Source of the DNA: Glaciihabitans sp.
GTDB taxonomy: Bacteria > Actinomycetota > Actinomycetes > Actinomycetales > Microbacteriaceae
Assembly: GCA_025463785.1 (NCBI GenBank)
Contig: JAODBD010000004.1
Location: 62,001-126,000, forward strand
Length of the DNA stretch: 64,000 nucleotides
Direction of reading: 5' to 3'
Shown piece by piece: positions 24,916-34,437 of this stretch. Below the pieces are notes generated by a model. The model did not search any database, was not told the DNA's origin, and worked only from the letters and a program-made list of their open reading frames with translations. A program made the position numbers and the translations under genes. Position 1 is the stretch's first letter; the number at the start of each line of letters is the position of its first letter.

Positions 24916-27093
24916 ATGGCAGCCAGCAAGCAGAGTGTGCTCCCGGAACTCGACCCCGGGCTGATCGCATCGATCGTCGGCGGCTATCACCCCCAGCCGC
25001 ACTCGACACTCGGGCAGCATTCAGTGGATGGCGGCTTCGTCATTCGCGCGGTTCGACCACTCGCGCAGACTGTCACGGCGATTCAGGCGGATGGCACCCG
25101 TGTGCCGCTCGAGCACGTCGAGCAGGGTCTCTGGCAGGGTTTCGCGGCTGGCCGCGGGCAGGCATACACGCTGGAGGCGGGCTACGACGGAGCACCGTCG
25201 TGGACGGCTGAGGACCCCTATCGATTCGTGCCATCCGTCGGCGAGGTCGACCTCTACCTGTGGGGGCAGGGCAGGCACGAGCAGCTGTGGGATGCGCTCG
25301 GCGCACACTATCGTCCGCACGAAGACGTCATGGGAACCTCATTCAGCGTGTGGGCTCCGCACGCGAAAGCCCTGCGCGTCCTCGGTGACTTCAACGGGTG
25401 GGACGGTCACCTGTGGTCGATGCGCCGACTCGACGACAACGGCGTGTGGGAGTTGTTCGTGCCGGCGCTCGGTCCCGGCAGCGCGTACAAGTTCGAGATC
25501 CAGACGCAGTCGGGCGAGTGGGTACAGCGGGCCGACCCGATGGCGCGGTTCACCGAGCGGCCGCCAGCCACGGCATCCGTTGTCGGCGAATCGAAGTATG
25601 TGTGGTCGGATGCTGCCTGGCTGACCCAGCGCGCGTCCCACAATCCGCACAACAGCGCCACCAGCGTGTACGAGATGCACGTGGGCTCGTGGCGTCCGGG
25701 GCTCGGCTACCGAGAACTGGCCGACCAGCTCATCGAGTACCTGCACGAGACCGGGTTCACCCACGTCGAGTTCATGCCGCTGGCCGAGCACCCGTTCGGC
25801 GGGTCCTGGGGCTACCAGGTGACCGGGTACTACGCGCCCTCGAGCCGGTTCGGGCATCCCGACGACCTGAAATACCTGATCGACCGGCTGCACCAGGCAT
25901 CGATCGGCGTGATCATGGACTGGGTGCCAGGGCACTTTCCGAAGGACGAGTGGGCGCTCGGCCGCTTCGATGGGCAGGCCCTGTACGAGCACGCCGACCC
26001 GCGGCGTGGCGAACACAAAGACTGGGGCACCTACATCTTCAACTTCGGAGATTCGCAGGTGCGCAATTTCCTCGTCGCGAACGCCCTCTACTGGCTCGAG
26101 GAGTTCCACATCGACGGGCTGCGAGTGGATGCCGTTGCGTCCATCCTGTACCTCGACTACTCGCGCGAGGCGGGCGAATGGGAGCCCAACATCCACGGCG
26201 GACGCGAGAACCTCGAGGCGATCAGCTTCCTGCAGGAGGTCAACGCGACCGCATACAAACGCAACGCCGGCGTCATCATGGTGGCCGAGGAATCGACCTC
26301 GTATCCGGGCGTCACGCATCCCACCTCGGAGGGCGGCCTCGGCTTTGGCCTGAAATGGAACATGGGATGGATGCACGACAGCCTGTCGTACATCGAAGAG
26401 GACCCGATGTACCGCTCGTATCACCACAACGAGATCACGTTCAGTTTCATCTACGCGTTCAGCGAGAACTTCATGCTGCCGATCAGTCACGACGAGGTCG
26501 TGTACGGCAAAGGCTCGCTGCTCGCGAAGATGCCCGGCGACCAGTGGCAGAAGCTCGCGAACGTGCGGGCGTATCTCACCTTTATGTGGGGGCATCCCGG
26601 CAAGCAGTTGCTGTTCATGGGGTCGGAGTTCGGGCAGCCGTCCGAGTGGAGCGAGGAACGCGGGCTCGACTGGTGGATTCTCGACCAGCCCGCCCACCGC
26701 GGACTCCTCAGACTGGTCGGCCAACTGAATCGCGTCTACCGCGACGAGCCAGCGCTTTGGTCGCAGGACAACGACCCGGCCGGCTTCGAGTGGATCGATG
26801 GCGGCGATGCCGAGCACAACGTGTTGTCGTTCCTGCGTTGGGACACCGACGGTCAACCGATTGCCGTGCTCATGAACTTCAGCGGCAATCCCGTTGGGCC
26901 CTACCGGGTTGGCCTGCCCTACGCGGGCGACTGGGAAGAGATCCTGAATTCGGATGCCGAGGAGTTCGGTGGCTCCGGCGTGGGAAACTTCGGGCGCGTC
27001 GTGGCGACCGACGAACCGTGGGGCGGCCGTCCGGCATCCGCAGAGATCACGCTGCCCCCGCTGGCGGGCCTGTGGCTAAAGCTCCGGCGGTAG
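24916..27093 (+). CDS. glgB: 1,4-alpha-glucan branching enzyme
   Basis: This 725-residue GH13_9 enzyme adds alpha-1,6 branches to the glucan made by GlgE. The N-terminal CBM48-like modules contain FSVWAPHAKALRVLGDFN. The catalytic residues are Asp in GLRVDAVASILY, Glu in VAEESTSYPGV and Asp in LPISHDEVVYGKGS. I start it at ATG 24916, 8 bases after glgE with AGGGACGAAG upstream, and both form one operon. The frame is open further upstream but overlaps glgE. Confidence 0.94.
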   Translation: MAASKQSVLPELDPGLIASIVGGYHPQPHSTLGQHSVDGGFVIRAVRPLAQTVTAIQADGTRVPLEHVEQGLWQGFAAGRGQAYTLEAGYDGAPSWTAEDPYRFVPSVGEVDLYLWGQGRHEQLWDALGAHYRPHEDVMGTSFSVWAPHAKALRVLGDFNGWDGHLWSMRRLDDNGVWELFVPALGPGSAYKFEIQTQSGEWVQRADPMARFTERPPATASVVGESKYVWSDAAWLTQRASHNPHNSATSVYEMHVGSWRPGLGYRELADQLIEYLHETGFTHVEFMPLAEHPFGGSWGYQVTGYYAPSSRFGHPDDLKYLIDRLHQASIGVIMDWVPGHFPKDEWALGRFDGQALYEHADPRRGEHKDWGTYIFNFGDSQVRNFLVANALYWLEEFHIDGLRVDAVASILYLDYSREAGEWEPNIHGGRENLEAISFLQEVNATAYKRNAGVIMVAEESTSYPGVTHPTSEGGLGFGLKWNMGWMHDSLSYIEEDPMYRSYHHNEITFSFIYAFSENFMLPISHDEVVYGKGSLLAKMPGDQWQKLANVRAYLTFMWGHPGKQLLFMGSEFGQPSEWSEERGLDWWILDQPAHRGLLRLVGQLNRVYRDEPALWSQDNDPAGFEWIDGGDAEHNVLSFLRWDTDGQPIAVLMNFSGNPVGPYRVGLPYAGDWEEILNSDAEEFGGSGVGNFGRVVATDEPWGGRPASAEITLPPLAGLWLKLRR

Positions 27094-27154
27094 CCGCGCG
27101 CCCCGTCCTCCCGTCCCGTCTCCTCCCCTCCCGTCCCGTCCCGTCCCGTCCCGT

Positions 27155-27209
27155 GAGGGGCGTCATATCGTCCTTCCGAGCGCGCGGGAAGGACGATATG
27201 ACGCCCCTC
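27155..27209. terminator. Perfect 23-bp inverted repeat, family B copy 1
   Basis: Arms 27155-27177 and 27187-27209 are perfect inverted copies of 23 bases (starting GAGGGGCGTCATATCG) with a 9-base loop. It lies between convergent glgB and ybbN and probably stops transcription from both sides. It is preceded by a CCCGTC-type short repeat tract (27100-27152). A diverged copy is at 60997-61051, so this may be a dispersed element. Confidence 0.75.
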
Positions 27210-27295
27210 GTGACGTGGATGGCGGGCACGGCCGAGGTCGGCGGCGGAATCCCCGCCACGACTCTACCGAGAGCACGCGGCACGGGGCAGCAAGC

Positions 27296-28213
27296 TCAGT
27301 ACAGCAGCCCGGTCAGCCGACGCCGCGCAGCGGCGACCCGAGGGCCGTCCCCGCCCACGATCTCAAAGTAGTCGAGCAGCCGCGTGCGAACGGCGTTCTT
27401 GCTCGCGGCATCCAGCGTGGGGAACAGCTCGAGCAGGCGATCGAACGCGCCGTCCACTTGCCCGCCGCTGATGTCGAGGTCGGCGACGGCGAGCGCCGCG
27501 TCCAAAGATGACGGATCAGAGTCAGCAGCCGAGCGGATGTCGTCGGCAGCCAGGCCGTCGAGTCGCTGCAGCAGAGAAACCTGCGCCAGTCCCGCCGTGG
27601 CGAGCGCGTCGCGAGGATTCTGCGCGAGCGCGGCCCTGTACTCCGTGATAGCCGTCGCATAGTCGCCCGCGGAGATGGCGTCGAACGCCTCCTGGTGGTG
27701 CGGGGGCAGGGGTTCCTCGACCGGTTCGGCAGCGGCATCCGGAGCATCGGCGCCTTCTGCGGCGTCCACCGGGATCGTGCCCGTCACGCCGTTCTGCTTG
27801 CCGAGCTCCAGCACCTGGTCGAAGACGAGTCTGACTTCGGCCTCCGGATAGTCACCCACGTAAAGCTGCACCGGTCGGCCACCGACGACCGCAGCAACCG
27901 TCGGAACCTGCTGTACCTGGAAGGCCTGCGACAACTGGGGGTTCGTCGGAGCGTCGACCGTCGCGAGCACCAGCTTGCCACCGTACTGCTCAATGAGGGA
28001 TGCGAGAACCGGCTGGAGGCCCTGACCGTAGAACTCGACAATGACCGGAACCGTGTTCGAGAGGTCGAGAACGTCGGTGAATGTCGCATCCGTGGCCGAC
28101 ATCACCAGGGGTGAGTTCGAGACCGGCGGCGGGGTCGCCGGGCGCGGATTGACGAGCGAAGACAGATCGATAGCACCGCGCAAACTTGCCGGCGTGATTG
28201 GTGCGTTGCTCAC
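27296..28213 (-). CDS. Thioredoxin-fold/TPR co-chaperone, YbbN (CnoX)-like
   Basis: This 305-residue protein has a thioredoxin fold (about residues 40-155; VPVIVEFYGQGLQPV, QVPTVAAVVGGRPV) joined to TPR-like helices (about 175-300; EAFDAISAGDYATAITEYRAALAQNPRDALATAG). It resembles YbbN/CnoX, a chaperone-linked holdase. The redox motif CxxC is missing: the position reads YGQGLQ. So it cannot work as a thiol oxidoreductase. The start ATG 28213 overlaps the upstream stop as ATGA. Confidence 0.83.
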   Translation of the reverse strand: MSNAPITPASLRGAIDLSSLVNPRPATPPPVSNSPLVMSATDATFTDVLDLSNTVPVIVEFYGQGLQPVLASLIEQYGGKLVLATVDAPTNPQLSQAFQVQQVPTVAAVVGGRPVQLYVGDYPEAEVRLVFDQVLELGKQNGVTGTIPVDAAEGADAPDAAAEPVEEPLPPHHQEAFDAISAGDYATAITEYRAALAQNPRDALATAGLAQVSLLQRLDGLAADDIRSAADSDPSSLDAALAVADLDISGGQVDGAFDRLLELFPTLDAASKNAVRTRLLDYFEIVGGDGPRVAAARRRLTGLLY

Positions 28214-29949
28214 TTCTTGTACTCCTGCGCTGCGATAAGCCCTTCGCTGTAACCCAGCAATACAATCTTGCCCGAAGCGCCGACCGGTGGCACATAGAAG
28301 AGCAACTGGTCGCCATAGGTCGCAACCAGCCCTTTCGTGCTTGTCGCCTTACCGGAGAGTGCCTTGATTCCGCCACCCTTCGCGCTGACTGCCGCACCCG
28401 CTTTCACGGGACGCACGGTCTCAACCTCGTTCAGATTGACGGCCACGATCGCCCCCGAGTTGAGGGTCGCGAGCGCAATTGTTCGGCCATCACCCTGCAC
28501 ATTGGCGAAGGTAAGCTTCGCCGTCGAAGGCAGACCCTTCTGCTCCTTGAGCTTCGCCGCCATGCCGACCTGCGTTCGCAGGGTGTCACCGACCGCCTGG
28601 AAGAGCGAATATGACGCGCTCGAGGTGTCATGCAGCAGGATGTCGCCGTAGTCCATGGCGATCGACCCAGCCGGCAGTTTCAGCAACTTGCCCTGCGGGT
28701 CAATGCCCGCCGCACCGATCGAGGTGGGCGCGAGTTCGGGTATAGGCGTCTTCGGCTGCAGCGTGATCGAGTAATTGACCTTGTAGTTGGAGCGCGGATC
28801 ATCCTGAACCAGCATGAGAGCGACGGATGCCGCGGTGGGGCTCGACTTGTCCTGGACGACCGCGAAGACCGTTCGCGGCCAGATGTTACTCGCCTGCGGT
28901 AGAGCAATCGCAAGAGTCGTCGCCGGGATCGGCGTTGCGGCCGGCTCTTTCTTGTCTGTCTTGCGGATCTTGTAGTTAGCCAGCCGCTCCTCGAGAGCGG
29001 GGCCTGCCATGCGCGTTGTGACCAGTTGGGCGCTCGAGGTGTCGTCGGCGGTGGCAACCGTAGAACTGATGCGCTGCATGATCTGCTCGAGCTGTGGCTT
29101 TGTGACGGACGGGATCTGAGCCGTCGTCGTGAGCTGGGACTTGGCCGTTTGCGTCGGAGTCGGGATGCTTGGAGCTGGCACCGCCGTGCATCCCGCGAGA
29201 ACGAGCGCAGTCACGCCTACCACCGGCACAAGTGCGACGAATCGGTTGATTGATCGTCGGCCCTTAGTGGTGGTGACGGCCCTGCGACTCGGCTTGTAGC
29301 GCTGCTGGCGCGGAAGTTTGGGCATGCGCGGCTGCGAACGGCGCGGCCCACGCGTCTTCCGCAGGTGAGTGAACGCCCAGAGCAGGAGCACTAGCCCGAT
29401 GACGAGCATGACCGCGCCACCCCCGATGACGGGGCCAGACCAGGGAACGTTATTGTCGACGGGCCAGCTGAGCTTCACGGTCGATGGAGCGGGAGACGTG
29501 CCGTCCGAGACCGCGAGAACCGAAATCGTCGAGGGTACCCTCAGGTGGAAGCTGTTGGCTTCAGCACCCGCGTACTGGCCGATCCAGAGATCGGAGCCCG
29601 ATGGGTCCGGCACGGTGTTCTCGGTACCCTTATGCAACTGCGAGACCAGCTTGCCGGTCTTGACGTTGAAGGTGACGAGCGTGTAGTTCGCGTTGCCCAC
29701 CCACGCCAGGACGTCACTCGTCCGGCCGTACGCAGCGAAGGCGCTCGATCCACCCTGAAGCTGGACGGTCTGGCTCTGCGGGTACGCGTTCAGCGCGGAT
29801 CCGTCGATGACGGTGACGGGCGCGCCGTCATTCGTGGTCGTAGTCGCTGAAACCTGGTCGGGGCCAGCGAGGACGGTACGCTCGGCGATGCCAAGCCCCA
29901 TCGCGAGGGCGGCAATGACAAAACAAACTATGGCGAGAACAAATCGCAC
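28210..29949 (-). CDS. Membrane protein with internal lipoprotein-like signal, unknown function
   Basis: This 579-residue protein starts with a membrane segment (about 1-27) and an extracytoplasmic domain (about 28-168). A second membrane segment follows (about 170-197), then a very basic linker (RKTRGPRRSQPRMPKLPRQQ). A third hydrophobic stretch ending VTALVLAGCTAVPAP looks exactly like a lipoprotein signal with lipobox LAGC. A further domain of about 320 residues follows with WD-like repetitive beta strands. It looks like a membrane protein fused to a lipoprotein. No in-frame ATG or GTG directly before the second signal was found. It is translationally coupled to ybbN. The family is not recognised. 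Confidence 0.72.
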   Translation of the reverse strand: MRFVLAIVCFVIAALAMGLGIAERTVLAGPDQVSATTTTNDGAPVTVIDGSALNAYPQSQTVQLQGGSSAFAAYGRTSDVLAWVGNANYTLVTFNVKTGKLVSQLHKGTENTVPDPSGSDLWIGQYAGAEANSFHLRVPSTISVLAVSDGTSPAPSTVKLSWPVDNNVPWSGPVIGGGAVMLVIGLVLLLWAFTHLRKTRGPRRSQPRMPKLPRQQRYKPSRRAVTTTKGRRSINRFVALVPVVGVTALVLAGCTAVPAPSIPTPTQTAKSQLTTTAQIPSVTKPQLEQIMQRISSTVATADDTSSAQLVTTRMAGPALEERLANYKIRKTDKKEPAATPIPATTLAIALPQASNIWPRTVFAVVQDKSSPTAASVALMLVQDDPRSNYKVNYSITLQPKTPIPELAPTSIGAAGIDPQGKLLKLPAGSIAMDYGDILLHDTSSASYSLFQAVGDTLRTQVGMAAKLKEQKGLPSTAKLTFANVQGDGRTIALATLNSGAIVAVNLNEVETVRPVKAGAAVSAKGGGIKALSGKATSTKGLVATYGDQLLFYVPPVGASGKIVLLGYSEGLIAAQEYKK

Positions 29950-30251
29950 GGATTACTCCTTTCGTGTTGCCCTGCACCGCAAGCCACTGCAGTTCTTACA
30001 ACTGCGCCGCATGTCGGGTTCGGCACCCTCCGCCAAAACATTTGGCCGGTCGCAACAGGGGCGACGAGAGGGATTCGTGGTAGTCGAAACTGCCACGGAC
30101 GGCAACAACAAAGACATCCAAGAATAGCGGATGCCCCTTCCGGCCGCCTAACCGAGCGTCTGGGAATCCCCTGTTAGCGGGCGGTTCCGGCGAGCGAGCG
30201 CCCGTCGCTAAACTCGAACCCAGTCGCATCTATCTCTAAAGGGGACCCACG
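29950..30251. other. Divergent intergenic region
   Basis: This 302-base gap lies between two divergent genes. It ends with AAAGGGGA, the ribosome binding site of the TTG-started gene at 30252. TAAACT near 30208 is a possible -10 box for that gene. No repeat or small gene stands out. Confidence 0.4.
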
Positions 30252-32270
30252 TTGGCTACTGATGAAGCGGAATTTGGTACCGAAATGCGCGGATACCGCA
30301 AGGATGACGTCGACAAAGCCATCCAGGAACTCCGCCGCGAACTCATCAAGGCAAACACTGACCGCAACGAGGCCCAGAAAGAGGTCAAGCGCATCACGGC
30401 GGTCGCCGAAGACCTCCAGGCCGAGCTCGACGAGACCGGCAGCCCAACGTATGCAGGCCTCGGCACCAAGCTCGAGAACACCCTTCGAGTCGCTGAAGAG
30501 CAGTCGACGAGGCTCATCAGCCAGGCCGACATCGATGCTGAGAGACTTCGAAGCCAGGTGCAGGCCGAGGTCCAAAAACTGGTCATCGAGTCTCAGGATG
30601 CTGCGGGCAAGCTGATCGCGGACGCTGCGGCGCAGGCCAATTCGACGCTCGCATCCGCGAACCAGGAAGCCCAGCGCCTGCTCACCCACGCCAGGACGGA
30701 GAGCGAAACGACCATCGCTGACGCCCTGCGCGAGGCGGCAGCAGTGCGTGGTGCCGTTGCGACGGAGGCCGCCGAGGCCCGCGCGAACACCAAACGCGAG
30801 GCCGCCGCCATCCGCGCGGAGGGGGAGCGCGAGATCGCAGAACTCAAGGCTGTCACCGCGCGCGAATCGGAGGGTACCCGCGAGGCCGCCGCGATTCTGG
30901 CTCGGGATACCGAAAAGGGTCGCGCAGACTACGAAGCGGAGAACGAGCGCCTCCGCAGCGATCTCGCGCGCGACATCGAGCAGGGCCGCACTGATCTCGC
31001 GCGCGAAGTGGAGACGACGCGTGCCGAACTCGCGCAGGAGACCACCAGGGCCCGCACCGAACTGGCCAATGAGACAGTGGCAGCGCGCGCAGCACTCGAG
31101 GTCGAAACGACGACCGCGCGAACCGAGCTGAACAACGAGATCACGGCCAAGCGCGCATCCCTCGAAAACGACATCCGCTCGGGACACAGGGAACTGGACA
31201 ACGAAATCTCGTCCCGTCGCGAGGCGCTTGACCATGAAATCGCCACGAGGACTGGCGCAATCGAAGCCGAGGTCGCCAGTCGTCGCGAGGCGCTCGATCA
31301 CGAGATCCAGGCGCGCACCGGCGAGCTCGAGTTGGAGATCTCCTCTCGCACCGCTGCGCTCGAAACAGAAATCGCCTCGCGTACAACGGCGCTCGACTCA
31401 GACGTCGCCGCGCGCACTGCCGCAATCGAAGCCGAAGCTTCCGCGCGTCGCGCCGAGGTCGACGCAGAGATCAAGACCGCGCGCGACGCCCTCGCCAAAG
31501 ACACCGCCAAGGCTCGCGCAGCCCTCGATAAGTCAACAGCCCAGTCGAAGGCCGAAATCGCGGCACAGAGGGCGGAAGCGGAAGCCGCAACCACATCCGA
31601 GGCCGCCGAAGCACGCGCAGCCGTCGAGGGCGAGACAGCAGAGACTCGCGCAGCCCTCGAGGCGGACGTCATTGAGACGCGTGCCAAGCTCGCCCATGAC
31701 GTCGATAAGGAACGCAAAGACCTCGTGCGCGACGTGAACCGCCAGCGGGCAGCTCTCGCCCACGAGACCGAGTCGGTGCGAGCGCAGCTCGCCCACGAGA
31801 CCGACGAGACTCGCACGACGCTTGAGCGCGACGCTGAGCAGGCGCGTCTCGACCTCGAGGTCGAGTTGAAGGCTCGCCGCGACGAGGCCGAGAAGGACTT
31901 CCTTGCCACGCAACAGGATGCCGCGGCTCAGACCCAAAAGTACCTGGACGAGGCGCAGGCCCAGCTCACCGCCGCCACCAAGCGCGCAGCCGACAAGCGC
32001 GCAGAGGCGGACAAGGTCGACGCCGACGCCGTCGCCGGTGCGAAGAAAACGCTCGAGATCGCTGAGGCGAGCGCGGCGAAGCTCGTGACAGACGCCGAGT
32101 CACGTTCGAAGGCGCTCATCGCTGAGGCCGAGAAGCGGTCGGCAAGCCTGCTCGCAGACGCCGAGGAGCGTCTCAGCCAGATCCGCCTCGAACGCGAGGC
32201 CGTGGCGGGCTACTTCGAGTCACTGCGCGGGGTATTGTCGCAAGCAGAGAAGGTTTCCAGCCAGGACTGA
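30252..32270 (+). CDS. Large DivIVA-like coiled-coil (cytoskeletal) protein
   Basis: This 672-residue protein has a DivIVA-type N-terminus (FGTEMRGYRKDDVDKAIQEL), a short break (GSPTYAGLGTKLENTL) and then an almost uninterrupted coiled coil to about residue 640. The coil is rich in Ala, Glu, Arg and Thr, with repeating units such as SRREALDHEI and ARTAAIEAE (about 300-400). The layout resembles the polar-growth proteins Scy and FilP of Streptomyces and long Wag31-like proteins. The start is TTG 30252, chosen because AAAGGGGA is 6 bases upstream. A role in cell pole or division-site organisation is inferred. Confidence 0.82.
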   Translation: MATDEAEFGTEMRGYRKDDVDKAIQELRRELIKANTDRNEAQKEVKRITAVAEDLQAELDETGSPTYAGLGTKLENTLRVAEEQSTRLISQADIDAERLRSQVQAEVQKLVIESQDAAGKLIADAAAQANSTLASANQEAQRLLTHARTESETTIADALREAAAVRGAVATEAAEARANTKREAAAIRAEGEREIAELKAVTARESEGTREAAAILARDTEKGRADYEAENERLRSDLARDIEQGRTDLAREVETTRAELAQETTRARTELANETVAARAALEVETTTARTELNNEITAKRASLENDIRSGHRELDNEISSRREALDHEIATRTGAIEAEVASRREALDHEIQARTGELELEISSRTAALETEIASRTTALDSDVAARTAAIEAEASARRAEVDAEIKTARDALAKDTAKARAALDKSTAQSKAEIAAQRAEAEAATTSEAAEARAAVEGETAETRAALEADVIETRAKLAHDVDKERKDLVRDVNRQRAALAHETESVRAQLAHETDETRTTLERDAEQARLDLEVELKARRDEAEKDFLATQQDAAAQTQKYLDEAQAQLTAATKRAADKRAEADKVDADAVAGAKKTLEIAEASAAKLVTDAESRSKALIAEAEKRSASLLADAEERLSQIRLEREAVAGYFESLRGVLSQAEKVSSQD

Positions 32271-32318
32271 CCTGCGCGCTGCTCGACTCCCGCGCATCAG
32301 CCGACCGAGAGGCTCAAG

Positions 32319-33380
32319 TTGAAGATCCAGAACGCGTTCAGACTTGGACTTTTTGGGGGGCTCGGCGTCATCGTTGCACTCGCGATCGGTGCCGCCGTCG
32401 GGTCACTCGCGACAGTTCTCACCTACGTTGGCGCCGCGTTGTTCCTGGCACTCGGGCTCGACCCACTGGTGTCATTTCTGGCCAAGCATGGCTGGCCCCG
32501 CTGGCTGGCAATCCTCACGGTGCTGCTCGGGTTGCTCGGCGCCTTCGCTGGGCTCATTTTTGCGATCATCCCCGTCGTCATCGACCAGGTATCGACCGGG
32601 ATCAAGGCCATGCAGGGCGTGGTGACCTCGATCACGCAAGGCCAGTTCTGGACCGACGTACACCACAACTTCCCGTGGCTCGATGTCACAGCCGTTCAGA
32701 CTCAGTTCAATGACTTCGTGGGGAGCCTCGATGTCGCAAAGATCGGCGGCGGCCTGATCACGACCGGCATCGGCATCGCCACAGGAGTCGCCGGAGCGAT
32801 CGTCGTCTTCATTCTGACGCTCTACTTTGTGGCTTCCCTCGGCAGCATCAAGCGCGGCCTGTACCAGCTCGTGCCGGCCTCGAAGCGGCCCGGCTTCATC
32901 GACATCGCCGAGCAGATCAGCGAGGCGGTCGGTAAGTACGTCATGGGGCAAGGGGCGCTCGGGCTCGTCAACGGCATCCTGTCGTTCCTGTTCCTGCAGC
33001 TGATCTTCCCGCTGTTCGGTGCGCAGGTGCACTATGCGGCCCTGCTCGCGGTGATCGCCCTGATCGGGTCGCTCATCCCGCTGGTGGGCACCATTACTGC
33101 CTCGACGATCATCACGCTCCTGGTCTGGGCCTTCGACGGCAGCCCGAGCGTCCTCGTGGTCGGCATCTACTACATCGTCTACATGGGCGTCGAGGCGTAC
33201 CTGATCAGTCCGCGCATCATGCGTACGGCGGTGTCGGTGCCCGGCGTCGTCGTGGTGATTGCGGCCCTCGCAGGCGGAACCCTGCTCGGTGTTTTGGGTG
33301 CCCTGGTCGCCATCCCCGTGGCCGCGTCGATCCTGCTGATCATCAAACAGGTCGTGATCCCGAGGCAGAATGCGCTGTAG
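32319..33380 (+). CDS. AI-2E family transporter (PerM/UPF0118)
   Basis: This 353-residue membrane protein has about eight hydrophobic segments, the hydrophilic middle region typical of the family (DQVSTGIKAMQGVV) and the C-terminal signature AYLISPRIM with AALAGGTLLGVLGALVAIP. The family exports small molecules, and the substrate is unknown. The start is TTG 32319 with GAGAGG upstream. It lies 48 bases after the coiled-coil gene and may be co-transcribed. Confidence 0.88.
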   Translation: MKIQNAFRLGLFGGLGVIVALAIGAAVGSLATVLTYVGAALFLALGLDPLVSFLAKHGWPRWLAILTVLLGLLGAFAGLIFAIIPVVIDQVSTGIKAMQGVVTSITQGQFWTDVHHNFPWLDVTAVQTQFNDFVGSLDVAKIGGGLITTGIGIATGVAGAIVVFILTLYFVASLGSIKRGLYQLVPASKRPGFIDIAEQISEAVGKYVMGQGALGLVNGILSFLFLQLIFPLFGAQVHYAALLAVIALIGSLIPLVGTITASTIITLLVWAFDGSPSVLVVGIYYIVYMGVEAYLISPRIMRTAVSVPGVVVVIAALAGGTLLGVLGALVAIPVAASILLIIKQVVIPRQNAL

Positions 33381-33398
33381 TTGTCGGGCAGCGGCCGG

Positions 33399-34121
33399 CT
33401 ACGGCAGGTCGTAGTGCGTCGGCAGCGGTGAGGCGGCAGGATTCAGCCGCCCCACGATCTCGTTCAATACGCGCGCGGTCTGCTGCTCCCCCACCCACAG
33501 GTGCTTGCCGCCCTCGACGATCACGAGTTCGGTCTCGGGCACGACGGCGAATCGAGTGAGCGCCTCGGGCGGTCGCAGGTAGTCGTCGAATTCGGGGATG
33601 ACGGCGACCAGCCGCTTGCCGCTCCCCGCCCATGCGGCAAGTTCGGCATCCGTAGCCCGTTTGAGCGGCGGCGAAAGCAGTATTGCGCCGTCGATCGGAT
33701 AACGCAGCCCGTAGCGGATGGCGACCTCGGTTCCGAACGACCAGCCGAGGATCCAGGGATGCGGCAGCCCGCGTTCCGCCACCAACGCCATCGCGGCAGA
33801 AAGATCGTGCTGCTCGAGGACCCCGTCGCCAAAGGTGCCCTCGGAGGTGCCTCGCGGCGACTCAACGCCACGAAAGTTGAAGCGCAACACCGCGATGTCA
33901 GCCAGTGCAGGCAACCGTGCGGCGGCCTTTCGCAGGATGTGCGAGTCCATGAAACCCCCACCGGTGGGCAACGGATGCAGCGTCACGAGGGTCGCGACCG
34001 GCGCCGCCGTCTCGGGTACCGCGAGTTCGCCGACGAGAGTGAAGCCGTCATCCGTCAGCAATTCGACGTTCTCGCGACGAGCGGGTAGCTCGACTCCGCT
34101 GCGAATCTCGACAGACGTCAC
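33399..34121 (-). CDS. Alpha/beta hydrolase
   Basis: This 240-residue protein has the nucleophile elbow GWSFGTEV and an early oxyanion region (VTLHPLPTGGGFMDS). Strand and loop order resemble the YbgI/dienelactone-like small hydrolases (FNFRGVESPRGTSEG). A late histidine is in EGGKHLWVG. The substrate is unknown. The 99-residue zinc-binding protein gene upstream overlaps its start by 4 bases (ATGA). Confidence 0.84.
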   Translation of the reverse strand: MTSVEIRSGVELPARRENVELLTDDGFTLVGELAVPETAAPVATLVTLHPLPTGGGFMDSHILRKAAARLPALADIAVLRFNFRGVESPRGTSEGTFGDGVLEQHDLSAAMALVAERGLPHPWILGWSFGTEVAIRYGLRYPIDGAILLSPPLKRATDAELAAWAGSGKRLVAVIPEFDDYLRPPEALTRFAVVPETELVIVEGGKHLWVGEQQTARVLNEIVGRLNPAASPLPTHYDLP

Positions 34122-34417
34122 GGCTTGATCCGCCAGCAGTGCAGGTGCCAGTGCCGGCGAGCAGCAAGGTCGCCGGCCTCCCCCATGATTCCGTCAGCGC
34201 GCCAGGTGACCGTGTGTGCGACGCCGGGAGCGATTTCGAGGCCGCAGCTTGGGCAGATGTAGACCTTGGTCGCATTGGCCGCAGTCAGGGGCTGTACGTT
34301 CCACAGGCCGTCGCGCTTCTGAACCGCGGTGAGACGACCGCTCAGAACGTGGCTCAGGTCGAGGTCATCCACTTCTTCGCCCGAGCGGCGCCCGCGGGGG
34401 CGATTCGATCGTGGCAT
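34118..34417 (-). CDS. Small zinc-ribbon-like conserved protein
   Basis: This 99-residue protein has a basic N-terminus (MPRSNRPRGRRSGEE) and likely metal ligands in YICPSCGLEI and RRHWHLHCW. I recognise no named family, although such small proteins are commonly found in actinobacteria next to hydrolases. It is translationally coupled to the downstream hydrolase. Confidence 0.7.
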   Translation of the reverse strand: MPRSNRPRGRRSGEEVDDLDLSHVLSGRLTAVQKRDGLWNVQPLTAANATKVYICPSCGLEIAPGVAHTVTWRADGIMGEAGDLAARRHWHLHCWRIKP

Positions 34418-34437
34418 ACATCCAGCATAGATCGCGG

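Noticed and set aside
25339-26856. 505-residue minus-strand open frame
   Set aside because: It is a shadow of glgB; the sense strand has full catalytic motifs.
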